Shown here one piece after another: positions 32,901 through 42,038 of a DNA stretch of 64,000 bases. The position numbers were made by a program, and so were the translations under genes. The notes under the pieces are model-generated. The model saw nothing but the letters and a program-made list of their open reading frames with translations, was not told the origin of the DNA and did not search any database. The stretch lies in assembly GCA_002338655.1 (NCBI GenBank), contig DDIU01000051.1, positions 9,669-73,668 on the forward strand. Reading direction: 5' to 3'. The stretch's first letter is position 1; each line of letters starts with the position of its first letter. Source of the stretch: Flammeovirgaceae bacterium UBA1842. Its GTDB lineage: Bacteria > Bacteroidota > Bacteroidia > Cytophagales > Cyclobacteriaceae.

Positions 32901-34481
32901 TTAAAACTCCGATGTAAAATGAAACTCTATATCAGGAAAATTATCCTGAACCATCGTCAACCATGAGCGGGATTCGGCCATGAATACCAGTTTACCATCT
33001 TTGTCTTTGGCTATATGCCTGAATTTCGAATCTACAAACTCGTTGAGCTTCTTTTTGTCTTTGCTGCTTATCCAGCAAGCTTTATAAAGGTTCATCGACA
33101 TAAAATCACAGGTAGCCCCATATTCATGTTTCAACCGATGTTGGATGACTTCAAACTGCAACGCCCCAACCGTTCCCACTACCTTACGGGAGCCCAGTTC
33201 ATACGTAAATAGTTGTGCCACGCCTTCTTCCATCAATTGATTCAATCCTTTATCCAATTGCTTGGTTTTCATGGCGTCCTTATTCACCACCTCTTTAAAT
33301 ATCTCGGGAGAAAAACTCGGGATACCTTTGTATGTCACCTTTTCACCTTCCGTCAGGGTGTCGCCAATTTTTAAGTTACCAGTGTCGTATAGTCCAACTA
33401 TATCCCCCGGCCAAGCCTCATCAACTAGTTCCTTTTCCTGCGCCATAAAGGCAGTAACGTTCGAGAACCTGATTTTTTTGTCAGCACGCACATGATGATA
33501 GGTTTTCCCTCGCTCAAATTTTCCTGAGCAAATCCTTATAAATGCTATCCTATTTCTGTGGTTAGGGTCCATATTGGCATGGATTTTAAATACAAACCCC
33601 GAAAACTTGGTTTCATTTGGTTCAATAATCCTTTCCTCAGTTTCCCGCGCTTTTGGTGGCGGAGCCAATTTGATAAAACTGTCCAACAACTCTCTAACAC
33701 CAAAATTATTTACCGCACTCCCAAAAAAGACAGGAGCTATGTTCCCGGCCAAATATTCATTTACATCAAATTCAGGATAGACGCCTTCAATCAATTCTAC
33801 ATCTTCACGAATTTGTGCCGCATCATTAGCACCAATTTGTTCGTCAATTCTCGGGTCATTTATATCTTCAATATTGAGCCCTTTATTCTCAATTTTATTT
33901 TTGCTCGGTTGGAATAGGTGCAAGCTTTTTCCAAATAGACTATATACTCCTTTGAAGGTCTTGCCCATACTAATCGGCCAGGAGAGCGGCCTAACTTTAA
34001 TGTCAAGTTTAGCCTCAATTTCATCCAGGAGGTCATACGGGTCTCGCCCTTCCCTATCCAGTTTATTGATAAAGCAGATCACTGGAGTCTTTCGCATTCT
34101 ACAAACTTCCATTAGCTTTTCAGTTTGTATCTCTACGCCTTTTACACAGTCAATCACCATCACTACACTATCTACTGCAGAAAGTGTCCGATAAGTATCT
34201 TCTGCAAAATCCTGGTGGCCAGGGGTATCGAGCAGGTTGATTTTGATGCCGTTGTAGTTAAATCCCATAACTGACGTAGCTACAGAGATACCTCTTTGTT
34301 TTTCTATCTCCATCCAGTCAGAGCGGGCATGCATTTTTATTTTATTGGATTTGACAGCTCCAGCCGTTTGAATAGCACCCCCAAACAAGAGTAATTTTTC
34401 AGTCAATGTGGTCTTACCTGCATCAGGGTGACTGATAATACCAAAAGTTCTTCGTTTAGCTATTTCTTCTTTTAATGACAT
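32901..34481 (-). CDS. prfC: Peptide chain release factor 3
   Basis: 526 residues of a translational GTPase. G1 SHPDAGKTT, the switch region RGISVATSVMGF, G3 DTPGHQDF, G4 NKLDREGRDP and the RF3-specific C-terminal domain (GALQFEVIQHRLKHEYG) are present. It recycles RF1/RF2 from the ribosome after peptide release. It is divergent from dnaK, separated by 234 bp holding an AT-rich palindrome and the dnaK control region. Start ATG at 34481. Confidence 0.96.
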   Translation of the reverse strand: MSLKEEIAKRRTFGIISHPDAGKTTLTEKLLLFGGAIQTAGAVKSNKIKMHARSDWMEIEKQRGISVATSVMGFNYNGIKINLLDTPGHQDFAEDTYRTLSAVDSVVMVIDCVKGVEIQTEKLMEVCRMRKTPVICFINKLDREGRDPYDLLDEIEAKLDIKVRPLSWPISMGKTFKGVYSLFGKSLHLFQPSKNKIENKGLNIEDINDPRIDEQIGANDAAQIREDVELIEGVYPEFDVNEYLAGNIAPVFFGSAVNNFGVRELLDSFIKLAPPPKARETEERIIEPNETKFSGFVFKIHANMDPNHRNRIAFIRICSGKFERGKTYHHVRADKKIRFSNVTAFMAQEKELVDEAWPGDIVGLYDTGNLKIGDTLTEGEKVTYKGIPSFSPEIFKEVVNKDAMKTKQLDKGLNQLMEEGVAQLFTYELGSRKVVGTVGALQFEVIQHRLKHEYGATCDFMSMNLYKACWISSKDKKKLNEFVDSKFRHIAKDKDGKLVFMAESRSWLTMVQDNFPDIEFHFTSEF

Positions 34482-34515
34482 ATTGTGCTTTAATATAAAG
34501 CCGCAAAGTTACACT

Positions 34516-34604
34516 AACAGTTTTAAGTTCTAAGTTCTAGAGTTCTAAGTTTTCTATAAACTTGAGACACGGGTTTGATACTTAGAACTTTAAACTTTAG
34601 AACT
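34516..34604. repeat. AT-rich imperfect palindrome upstream of dnaK
   Basis: Left part (agttttaagttctaagttc...gttctaagt) and right part (acttagaactttaaactttagaact) are near-complementary and consist of repeated agttctaa words. It resembles in style, not in sequence, the palindrome inside the atpD-atpC spacer. It ends 7 nt before the dyad of the dnaK control region. Confidence 0.6.
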
Positions 34605-34610
34605 GAATTC

Positions 34611-34650
34611 TGCCATTATGTCACCAAAACTCAATTGGCATAACCCTTGT
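34611..34650 (+). promoter_or_regulatory. Composite stress-type promoter of dnaK (dyad plus -24/-12-like element)
   Basis: TGCCA-TTA-TGTCA (34611-34623; TGNCA half-sites in opposite orientation), 11 nt, then TTGGCA-TAACCC-TTGT (34635-34650). All elements and the 11-nt spacer match the grpE region at 22723-22762. The second part has sigma-54-like GG-N10-G geometry; the predicted start near 34662 gives a leader of about 54 nt. Confidence 0.6.
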
Positions 34651-34715
34651 TGAATTGGAGATAACTGTAGAAAATTTTATAGCATTAAATAATAAATAAT
34701 AAGGTTTAAATAATC

Positions 34716-36632
34716 ATGGGAAAAATAATTGGAATCGACTTAGGAACTACGAACTCATGTGTTTCTGTAATGGAAGGTAATGAGCCGGTAGTAATCCCTA
34801 ATAGCGAAGGAAGAAGAACTACACCGTCAATCGTGGCATTTCTAGATGATGGAAAAGGCGAAAGAAAAGTAGGGGACCCTGCCAAAAGACAAGCGATTAC
34901 CAACCCTAGCAACACTATAAGCTCTGTGAAAAGATTCATGGGTAAAAAGTATTCTGAGGTTGGTGAAGAATTGAAAACGGTATCATACGGTCTTGAAAAA
35001 GGAAACAACGACACTGTAAGGGTTAAAGTTGGCGACCGTCACTACACTCCACAAGAACTTTCAGCAATGATCCTTCAGAAAATGAAGTCAACAGCTGAAG
35101 ATTATCTTGGCACTGAAGTTAAGGAGGCGGTAATTACTGTACCTGCTTACTTTAACGATTCAGAGCGTCAGGCCACTAAAGAAGCTGGCCAAATTGCTGG
35201 ATTAGATGTAAAAAGGATCATTAACGAACCTACCGCAGCAGCATTGGCCTATGGCCTTGATAAGAAAAATGCAGATATGAAAATAGCTGTGTATGACCTT
35301 GGTGGTGGTACATTTGACATTTCTGTACTTGAACTTGGTGACGGTGTATTTGAAGTAAAATCAACAAATGGTGATGTTCACCTTGGTGGTGATGACTTCG
35401 ATCAGGTAATCATCAATTGGTTAGCAGACGAATTTAAGAAGGATGAAAACCTTGATCTGAGAAAAGATCCAATGGCTTTACAGAGATTGAAAGAAGCTGC
35501 TGAGAAAGCAAAGATTGAATTATCAAGCTCTACAGAGACTGAAATCAACTTGCCCTATATCATGCCTGTTGATGGTGTGCCTAAGCACTTAGTAAAGAAA
35601 TTAAGCCGTTCAAAATTTGAGCAGCTTGCTGATTCATTGATCAAGAGATCATTGGAGCCAGTGAAAAAAGCAATGAAAGATGCAGGCCTTAGCCCTTCTG
35701 ATATTGATGAAGTGATCTTAGTGGGTGGCTCTACAAGAATGCCCGTAATACAGGAAGAAGTCGAGAAATTCTTTGGTAAAAAACCTTCAAAAGGGGTTAA
35801 CCCTGACGAGGTGGTTGCAATTGGTGCAGCTATCCAAGGAGGTGTATTGACTGGGGAAGTTAAAGATGTATTGCTTCTTGACGTAACTCCTCTATCCTTG
35901 GGTATTGAAACAATGGGTGGTGTAATGACCAAGTTGATTGAGTCAAACACAACAATACCAACCAAGAAGTCAGAGACATTCTCTACAGCTGCTGATAATC
36001 AGCCATCTGTTGAAATACACGTACTTCAAGGTGAGCGATCAATGGCCAAAGACAATAGGACAATCGGTCGTTTCCATTTGGATGGTATTCCACCAGCACA
36101 AAGGGGTGTGCCACAAATTGAGGTTACGTTTGATATTGATGCCAACGGTATCATGAACGTTTCAGCAAAAGACAAAGGGACTAACAAAGAGCAAAAAATC
36201 AGAATCGAAGCTTCTTCAGGCTTAACTGATGAAGAAATCGAGAAAATGAAGCAGGAAGCACAAGCCAATGCCGAAACTGATAAAATCGAGAAAGAGAAAA
36301 TTGAAAAGCTTAATGCAGCTGATTCATTGATATTCCAGACTGAAAAACAGTTGAAAGAATATGGTGACAAACTATCAGATGACAATAAGACAAAAATCAA
36401 TGGTGCTTTAGAGGAGCTTAAGAAAGTTCACCAAGCACAAGATGTCTCCAATATCGATACTGCTTTAGAAGCATTGAACAAAGCATGGGAAGGCGCATCA
36501 CAAGAAATGTATGCTGCAGCAGGTGAACAACAAGCAGGTGCAGAGGCAGGCAATGCCACTGAAGCCGGTACTGATGACAGCAGTGTTTCTGATGTTGAAT
36601 TCGAGGAAGTGGACGACTCCAACAAAAAGTAG
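34716..36632 (+). CDS. dnaK: Chaperone DnaK (Hsp70)
   Basis: 638 residues. ATPase domain with IIGIDLGTTNSCVSV, the Bacteroidota/Gram-negative type insertion, phosphate-2 motif YDLGGGTFDISVLELG and adenosine motif LVGGSTRMPVIQ; linker DVLLLDVTPLSLG; substrate-binding domain and an acidic, Ala/Gly-rich C-terminal tail ending FEEVDDSNKK. It folds and protects proteins with DnaJ and GrpE, which are encoded 12 kb upstream. It is monocistronic with a strong terminator. Confidence 0.99.
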   Translation: MGKIIGIDLGTTNSCVSVMEGNEPVVIPNSEGRRTTPSIVAFLDDGKGERKVGDPAKRQAITNPSNTISSVKRFMGKKYSEVGEELKTVSYGLEKGNNDTVRVKVGDRHYTPQELSAMILQKMKSTAEDYLGTEVKEAVITVPAYFNDSERQATKEAGQIAGLDVKRIINEPTAAALAYGLDKKNADMKIAVYDLGGGTFDISVLELGDGVFEVKSTNGDVHLGGDDFDQVIINWLADEFKKDENLDLRKDPMALQRLKEAAEKAKIELSSSTETEINLPYIMPVDGVPKHLVKKLSRSKFEQLADSLIKRSLEPVKKAMKDAGLSPSDIDEVILVGGSTRMPVIQEEVEKFFGKKPSKGVNPDEVVAIGAAIQGGVLTGEVKDVLLLDVTPLSLGIETMGGVMTKLIESNTTIPTKKSETFSTAADNQPSVEIHVLQGERSMAKDNRTIGRFHLDGIPPAQRGVPQIEVTFDIDANGIMNVSAKDKGTNKEQKIRIEASSGLTDEEIEKMKQEAQANAETDKIEKEKIEKLNAADSLIFQTEKQLKEYGDKLSDDNKTKINGALEELKKVHQAQDVSNIDTALEALNKAWEGASQEMYAAAGEQQAGAEAGNATEAGTDDSSVSDVEFEEVDDSNKK

Positions 36633-36656
36633 TCCGCGGATTTTACATAGATGAGA

Positions 36657-36683
36657 AAAAAGGGGTGAAATCACCCCTTTTTT
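36657..36683 (+). terminator. Intrinsic terminator after dnaK
   Basis: aaaaggggtga - aa - tcacccctttttt, a perfect GC-rich stem with a T-tract, 25 nt after the dnaK stop. Confidence 0.95.
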
Positions 36684-36820
36684 GTGGCGTAAATTCAACA
36701 GTTTAGAGAGGATTATTCCATTCAACGCTTGTAAATGCAGTTTATCGTAACAATTGACATTATTGGATTACAGGCTCAATAATTGCCGTATATATGAGTG
36801 AACCAAAAAAGAATATAATT

Positions 36821-37723
36821 ATGAAAACGATGAGTAAATTATTCATACCTATTTTATTAGCACTCTTTGCTTTCGCTTGTAGCGATTCAAATGAAGCTGG
36901 TAAAGGTAAAGCCAGTATTTCAATCACTGATGCGCCCATTGATGATGCAAATGTGAAAGCTGTATGGATCACAGTAATAGGTGTAGAAGCAAATGGCCCA
37001 GATGGCTGGAATACTGTGGAAACTTTTGACACCCCAGTAAAAATTGATCTTTTGAGTTATCAAAATGGGGAAGCCTACTTTTTAACTGACGGAGAAATAA
37101 CTGCCGGTAGTTATAGTGAAGTTAGACTTCTGTTGGACATTCAGGAGAAAATTGATGGTCAGGTTCAAAACCCAGGCTGTTATATAGAATATAATGACGG
37201 AACACCTGACAAGCCCCTGTTTGTACCTAGCGGTGGACAGAGTGGTTATAAAGCCAAGGGTAACTTTGATGTCCCTGCGGGTGGTGTTGTTGCCATAACT
37301 CTCGATTTTGATGTTAGAAAAGCAGTAGTAGCCACTGGTAATGAAGGTAAATACATATTAAAACCTACTGTGAGACTAGTTGCGAATCAAAATGCAGGTA
37401 TGATCAAAGGGGATTTTGATGCAGAAGGTAACTCTTACAGCAAGGTGGTAGTGTTTGCCTATGCCAACGGAACATTTAACGACTCTGAAATGGACGAGCC
37501 AACTGATGAGGAAGTAAGGTTTTCCAATGCTGTATCAAGTAGTGTAATTACATCAACTAATCAATACACCTTGGCCTTCATGGAATCAGGTTCATACGAT
37601 CTTTATTTTGTAGAATTTGATGAAAATGGAGAGTTTGTTGGAATGATCGGTAGTAGCGATGATGTAACCGTTGAAGCTGGAGCCACGGTTACTTTAGACA
37701 TTGTTATTAGTTTGCTAAACTAA
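36821..37723 (+). CDS. DUF4382 domain lipoprotein
   Basis: 300 residues from the ATG at 36821; an in-frame ATG at 36794 would add nine polar residues before the signal peptide and is less likely. The signal ends in LLALFAFACSDS, a lipobox. The DUF4382 domain follows (GKASISITDAPIDDANVKAV, then VKIDLLSYQNG and ITAGSYSEVRLLLD), with a second carboxypeptidase-regulatory-like beta domain after residue about 200. It is a surface or periplasmic lipoprotein common in Bacteroidota, function unknown. It is flanked by hairpins on both sides, so a single-gene transcript. Confidence 0.85.
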   Translation: MKTMSKLFIPILLALFAFACSDSNEAGKGKASISITDAPIDDANVKAVWITVIGVEANGPDGWNTVETFDTPVKIDLLSYQNGEAYFLTDGEITAGSYSEVRLLLDIQEKIDGQVQNPGCYIEYNDGTPDKPLFVPSGGQSGYKAKGNFDVPAGGVVAITLDFDVRKAVVATGNEGKYILKPTVRLVANQNAGMIKGDFDAEGNSYSKVVVFAYANGTFNDSEMDEPTDEEVRFSNAVSSSVITSTNQYTLAFMESGSYDLYFVEFDENGEFVGMIGSSDDVTVEAGATVTLDIVISLLN

Positions 37724-37744
37724 ACAACCTAAAGATCAAATCTT

Positions 37745-37773
37745 AAAAAACAAAGCCCCGTTTGGGGCTTTGT
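37745..37773. terminator. GC-rich hairpin between the DUF4382 gene and the aspartokinase gene
   Basis: caaagcccc - gttt - ggggctttg, a perfect 9-bp stem preceded by AAAAAA. The T-tract after it is poor (TTCATTTA) on the plus strand. Position right after the DUF4382 stop favours a terminator. Confidence 0.75.
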
Positions 37774-37795
37774 TCATTTATTAGCATTCTTTATT

Positions 37796-37803
37796 TATAT
37801 TCG
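37796..37803 (+). promoter_or_regulatory. Possible -7 box (TATATTCG) for the aspartokinase gene
   Basis: One mismatch to TAnnTTTG; 18 nt before the ATG at 37822. Weak. Confidence 0.3.
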
Positions 37804-37821
37804 CACCAAAATTAATTTTGA

Positions 37822-39135
37822 ATGAAGGTTTATAAATTTGGTGGGACATCGGTAGGCCTGCCTGAACGAATGCAATCAATAGCTCGGTTAATTACCGAAG
37901 ACTCAGAGCCAAAAATAGTAGTGCTATCTGCCTTATCTGGAACTACTAACTCATTAGTGAATATTGGCGAAGCATTAAATAGCAGAAAGCAAGATGTAGC
38001 CCATCTCTTAATCAATGACATCGAAAAACATTACTTAAATTTTATTCAAGCCCTATATTCCGCTGATGAAAGTCGGCAAAAGGCCATTGCCACCATAAAT
38101 AGGATATTTAGTGAAATTAGGGCATTAGGCCATATCCCTGACTTCAACGCTGGAAATAACAAAAGCCTATTGGCCTATGGGGAAATCCTGTCAACCCATC
38201 TTTTTCATTACTATCTGAATGAAATTCAAATAAAAAATGAGCTGCTCAACTCATTGGATTTTATGCGAATCAATAGCGAGGGGGAACCGGATCTTCAATA
38301 CGTATCTGAACAATTAGCCCATTCTATCAATGTTGATACACGTCTTTATATAGCTCAGGGGTTCATTTGCAGGAACGCTTACGGGCAAACTGACAATTTA
38401 AAACGTGGTGGAAGCGACTATACGGCTTCCCTTATTGGAGCTGCATTAAAGGTGGACGAAATCCAAATCTGGACCGATATTGATGGGATGCACAATAATG
38501 ACCCAAGAATAGTTAAGGGCACCCAACCCATCGAAGAGCTAACATTTGATGAGGCCGCTGAGCTAGCCTATTTTGGAGCAAAAATACTCCACCCTGCAAC
38601 TATATTGCCTGCACAAAAGTATGGGATACCCGTTCGGTTAAAAAGTACGATTGATCCTAACGCATCGGGCACATTAATTGGCATAAACTCTGATAAAGCT
38701 GATGTAAAAGCCATAGCCGCCAAAGATGACATTACAGCCATCAAAATTAAAAGCTCCAGAATGCTCTTGGCATACGGATTTTTGAAAAATATATTTGAAA
38801 TATTTGGCCAATACAAAACTTCAATTGACATGATTACAACTTCTGAAGTGGCCGTTTCACTCACAATAGACAATACTCAAAATATCGATGAGATCGTAGG
38901 GGCACTAGAAAAATTTGGGACTGTCACTATTGATAAAAATCAATCAATTATCTGTATTGTGGGCAATATGCTTTCTGAGAAAAAAGGGCTTTTAAATAAA
39001 ATATTTAAAAATTTGGATGAGATCCCAATTAGAATGGTAAGTTATGGTGGTAGTAGAAGCAATATTTCCCTATTAGTGGACACAAAGTACAAAAATGAAA
39101 CCTTGACCCAATTAAATAGGCTTTTCACTTCATAA
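37822..39135 (+). CDS. lysC: Aspartate kinase (monofunctional)
   Basis: 437 residues. Kinase domain begins MKVYKFGGTSVG and contains GGSDYTASLIGAAL and the WTDIDGMHNNDPRIV motif; two ACT regulatory modules fill about 300-437 (ITAIKIKSSRM and QSIICIVGNML starts). It phosphorylates L-aspartate in the lysine/threonine/methionine pathway and is usually feedback-inhibited through the ACT domains. It is not fused to homoserine dehydrogenase. Its stop directly abuts the stop of the opposing antiporter gene with no bases between. Confidence 0.94.
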   Translation: MKVYKFGGTSVGLPERMQSIARLITEDSEPKIVVLSALSGTTNSLVNIGEALNSRKQDVAHLLINDIEKHYLNFIQALYSADESRQKAIATINRIFSEIRALGHIPDFNAGNNKSLLAYGEILSTHLFHYYLNEIQIKNELLNSLDFMRINSEGEPDLQYVSEQLAHSINVDTRLYIAQGFICRNAYGQTDNLKRGGSDYTASLIGAALKVDEIQIWTDIDGMHNNDPRIVKGTQPIEELTFDEAAELAYFGAKILHPATILPAQKYGIPVRLKSTIDPNASGTLIGINSDKADVKAIAAKDDITAIKIKSSRMLLAYGFLKNIFEIFGQYKTSIDMITTSEVAVSLTIDNTQNIDEIVGALEKFGTVTIDKNQSIICIVGNMLSEKKGLLNKIFKNLDEIPIRMVSYGGSRSNISLLVDTKYKNETLTQLNRLFTS

Positions 39136-40638
39136 TTAAACTCGGGCGAAAGCGAAGAAAATTAGCCAAATAATAAACAAAAGGGGCAGTAGGAAAGGAA
39201 TACTGAACCTAATTATGTAACCAAAAAAGGACGGCATTTTCAGACCGATTTGCTCTGCAATGGACTTAACCATAAAATTGGGTCCATTACCAATATAGGT
39301 AAATGCCCCAAAAAATACAGCCGCAATGGAAATAGCACTCAGATCGAGAATAGAATCATAGAATACGCCCCCATTGGCAAATGCAATAACATCAGTAGCC
39401 TTGCCAATTGAGCCACCTTGGGATGCCAGCGCAGCAGTTAAAAAATTAAGATAGGTTGGGGCATTATCAAGAAATCCTGACAATACGCCAGTACCCCAAT
39501 ACAATGTGTTATGAGTAATTAGCTTGGCCCCAGCAGGTGAAGCAGCAAAGTCCCCTACCAGCTCCAAAGCCGGCATCATGGTGCCGAAGATGCCCACAAA
39601 AATAAAGGCCACTTCCCTGATAGGTTCAAAACTAAATTCATTTCCTTTGATGGCTTCTTTATTGGCCGTTTTGAAAGAAATATAGGCCACTAACAACATG
39701 ATAAATTCCCTTATAAAAGAAAATTTCTGCCCATCATAGTGAATAGCAGGAACCCAGTCGATTACATTAGGATCTAAAAACACAGAGGCTATGACCAAAC
39801 CAAGCCAAAAGAAATTTCGGATTCCAATAAGTTTGATTTTATTGCTATATACTATATCATCGTCTGAAAGGCCATAGTTGGTTTTATTTTTCACATCTAG
39901 CCAGTAAAACACGACTAGCATTAGAAAAACAGCAACTAACCAGGGAACAAAATTATGCTCTAATGTCCAGAAAAAAGGAACTCCTTTCAAGAAACCCAAA
40001 AACAAAGGAGGGTCCCCTATTGGAGTTAGTGAGCCACCAACATTACTCACAATAAAGATGAAAAATATTACATGATAGGCCTTTATCCTGGTTTTGTTCA
40101 GTCTCATAAAAGGCCTTATCAATAGCATGGAGGCTCCCGTGGTCCCTACAAGATTGGATATAATAGCACCCACCAACAAGAGCAATACATTGGCCATTGG
40201 AGTTGCCTTTTTATCGATATCGATCATAATGCCACCAGAAGCAATATACAAAGCGGCCAATAAAGCAATAAACTGAACATACTCAGCCAAAGCATGGATT
40301 GGGGCATGGGTATTGCCCAAAGCAAATATATAATATAGCACTACTATGGCTGCAAATGCAACAGCTACTTTAGGATAGTTTTTGTGCCAAAAATGCTCAT
40401 AGAACAATGGGCCAGTCGCTATCATTAATAGCAGAATAACGAATGGAAGTACCGTCCAAAGTGGTGCCGAATGCTCTTCCGCATGTTCTTCTACAGGTTG
40501 GGCTGTACTAGAATGATCTTGTAAAGTAGAGTCCCCTATTTCAGTGGATGCATGACTGGATTCCATTTCAGCCTGAGCGGGTGAAAAGAAGCACACAGTT
40601 AATACGATTAAAAGAAAGCCAAATAGCGTTTTACTCAC
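39136..40638 (-). CDS. nhaD: Na+/H+ antiporter, NhaD/ArsB (ion transporter) family
   Basis: 500 residues with an N-terminal signal-like segment (cleavage near SPAQA), a short acidic periplasmic-facing stretch rich in His/Glu, then about 12 membrane segments. GGSLTPIGDPPLFLGFL, the LSGFLDNAPTYLNFL motif and YIGNGPNFMVKSI match NhaD-type sodium:proton antiporters. It probably extrudes Na+ at the inner membrane, fitting a marine host. Monocistronic, with a TATCTTTG box upstream; converges on lysC with a zero-base gap. Confidence 0.92.
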   Translation of the reverse strand: MSKTLFGFLLIVLTVCFFSPAQAEMESSHASTEIGDSTLQDHSSTAQPVEEHAEEHSAPLWTVLPFVILLLMIATGPLFYEHFWHKNYPKVAVAFAAIVVLYYIFALGNTHAPIHALAEYVQFIALLAALYIASGGIMIDIDKKATPMANVLLLLVGAIISNLVGTTGASMLLIRPFMRLNKTRIKAYHVIFFIFIVSNVGGSLTPIGDPPLFLGFLKGVPFFWTLEHNFVPWLVAVFLMLVVFYWLDVKNKTNYGLSDDDIVYSNKIKLIGIRNFFWLGLVIASVFLDPNVIDWVPAIHYDGQKFSFIREFIMLLVAYISFKTANKEAIKGNEFSFEPIREVAFIFVGIFGTMMPALELVGDFAASPAGAKLITHNTLYWGTGVLSGFLDNAPTYLNFLTAALASQGGSIGKATDVIAFANGGVFYDSILDLSAISIAAVFFGAFTYIGNGPNFMVKSIAEQIGLKMPSFFGYIIRFSIPFLLPLLFIIWLIFFAFARV

Positions 40639-40693
40639 GAATTGTCGTTTTAATTAAAACTTTGATTGGATAGTGCTTTTTAATTTTAGTTCT

Positions 40694-40701
40694 CAAAGAT
40701 A
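40694..40701 (-). promoter_or_regulatory. Candidate -7 box (TATCTTTG) for nhaD
   Basis: An exact TAnnTTTG match on the minus strand, 55 nt upstream of the ATG at 40638. A TTGG lies 17 nt further upstream, slightly short of ideal spacing. Confidence 0.45.
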
Positions 40702-40760
40702 TAGATTTACCTTTAATCCAATATTACTCCAAAATTTTTTAACCTGTTATTTTTTTGACC

Positions 40761-41987
40761 CTAAATCAATTGATTAAGAGCAATCTCGAACGAAGTTCGG
40801 GCAATATTAGTTCTCGAAGCATTCTTTTTAAAGGTTTTTTCCAGAGCTTTTCTGATGGTCAACGAGGTATCTTTAAATATTGCCTCATCACTTAACTCCA
40901 CCTCATTTTGCATTAAGAATGCAAATACCCTAGCCATGCCACAGTTGGCTATAAAATCTGGAAGTACTGAAAAATTACTGTCTGCATAAAGTCCCGTAGG
41001 GCCAAAAAATATTTCTGGGTCAGCGAAAGGGACGTTAGCGCCACAAGAAAACACTTCCAATTCAGACGATATCATTCTTTCTACCTGATCTTTATTTATC
41101 AGCCTTGAAGCCGCTGCCGGAATGAATATTTCAAAATTAAGGTCCCAAATCTTTTCATTGATTTCATCAAAAGGAATCATTCCTGGTGTGGAAAGCTTAT
41201 TGCCATCCCTTGTCAGAAATAATTCCCTGACTTCTTCATGTGAATAACCCTCTTCCTTCATCACACCCCCATCCCTATCGATAATACCAACTATTTTTAC
41301 GCCCATTTGTGATAGGTAAAATGCCGCTGCTGCTGCCACATTACCCCACCCTTGGATAACGGCACGTTTTGTATTTACATTACCGCCCCAAATATCATAA
41401 TAGTGTTTTATAGCTTCAGAAACACCAAAACCCGTGATCATGTCTGCTATCGTATATTTTCTATTAAGTGATGGCGAATATTTTTCATCTTCAATAACCT
41501 TGATCACCCCCTGCCGGAGTTGACCAATCCTATTGATCAATTCAGGCTCTCTTGGTTGAAAATGCCCATTGAAAACCCCCTCTTGTGGATGCCAGATCCC
41601 CACATCTTCGGTCATTGGTATTACTTCATGTATTTCATCCACATTAAGATCACCACCTGTGCCATAATAGTACTTCAATAGTGGTTTTACAGCTGCAAAC
41701 CATCTTTTGAGCACCCCTTTTTTTCGTGGGTCATTTGGATCAAAATTTATTCCTGATTTAGCGCCACCAATAGCCGGACCCGAAACGGTAAATTTCACTT
41801 CCATGGTTTTGGCCAACGACTCCACCTCTCTCTTATCCAAGCCTGCTCTCATCCTTGTACCGCCACCAGCAGCACCTCCCCGCAAGGAGTTTATTACTAC
41901 CCAACCCTCGGCTTCGGTTTCAGGATCACTCCATTCAAATACTACTTCAGGTTTTTTGTTTTCAAACTTTTCAAGAAGGTCCTTCAT
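40761..41987 (-). CDS. Glu/Leu/Phe/Val dehydrogenase family protein
   Basis: 408 residues of an amino-acid dehydrogenase. The dimerisation/substrate domain contains LRGGAAGGGTRMRAG and SGPAIGGAKSGINFDP (with the conserved substrate-site lysine). GTGGDLNVDE and the Rossmann motif VIQGWGNVAAAAAFYL follow. It oxidatively deaminates glutamate or a branched-chain/aromatic amino acid with NAD(P)+. Residues diverge enough from true GDH that specificity cannot be stated. It lies 51 bp after anmK with its own -7 box in the gap. Confidence 0.88.
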   Translation of the reverse strand: MKDLLEKFENKKPEVVFEWSDPETEAEGWVVINSLRGGAAGGGTRMRAGLDKREVESLAKTMEVKFTVSGPAIGGAKSGINFDPNDPRKKGVLKRWFAAVKPLLKYYYGTGGDLNVDEIHEVIPMTEDVGIWHPQEGVFNGHFQPREPELINRIGQLRQGVIKVIEDEKYSPSLNRKYTIADMITGFGVSEAIKHYYDIWGGNVNTKRAVIQGWGNVAAAAAFYLSQMGVKIVGIIDRDGGVMKEEGYSHEEVRELFLTRDGNKLSTPGMIPFDEINEKIWDLNFEIFIPAAASRLINKDQVERMISSELEVFSCGANVPFADPEIFFGPTGLYADSNFSVLPDFIANCGMARVFAFLMQNEVELSDEAIFKDTSLTIRKALEKTFKKNASRTNIARTSFEIALNQLI

Positions 41988-42016
41988 GTCAAAATCAATA
42001 CTTTAATGTTAGCCCG

Positions 42017-42024
42017 CAAAACTA
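42017..42024 (-). promoter_or_regulatory. Candidate -7 box (TAGTTTTG) for the amino-acid dehydrogenase
   Basis: An exact TAnnTTTG match on the minus strand in the 51-bp gap between anmK and the dehydrogenase gene, 29 nt before its ATG. The core TAGTTTTG is the same as the atpD -7 box. Confidence 0.5.
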
Positions 42025-42038
42025 CGGAAAATTAAGTC

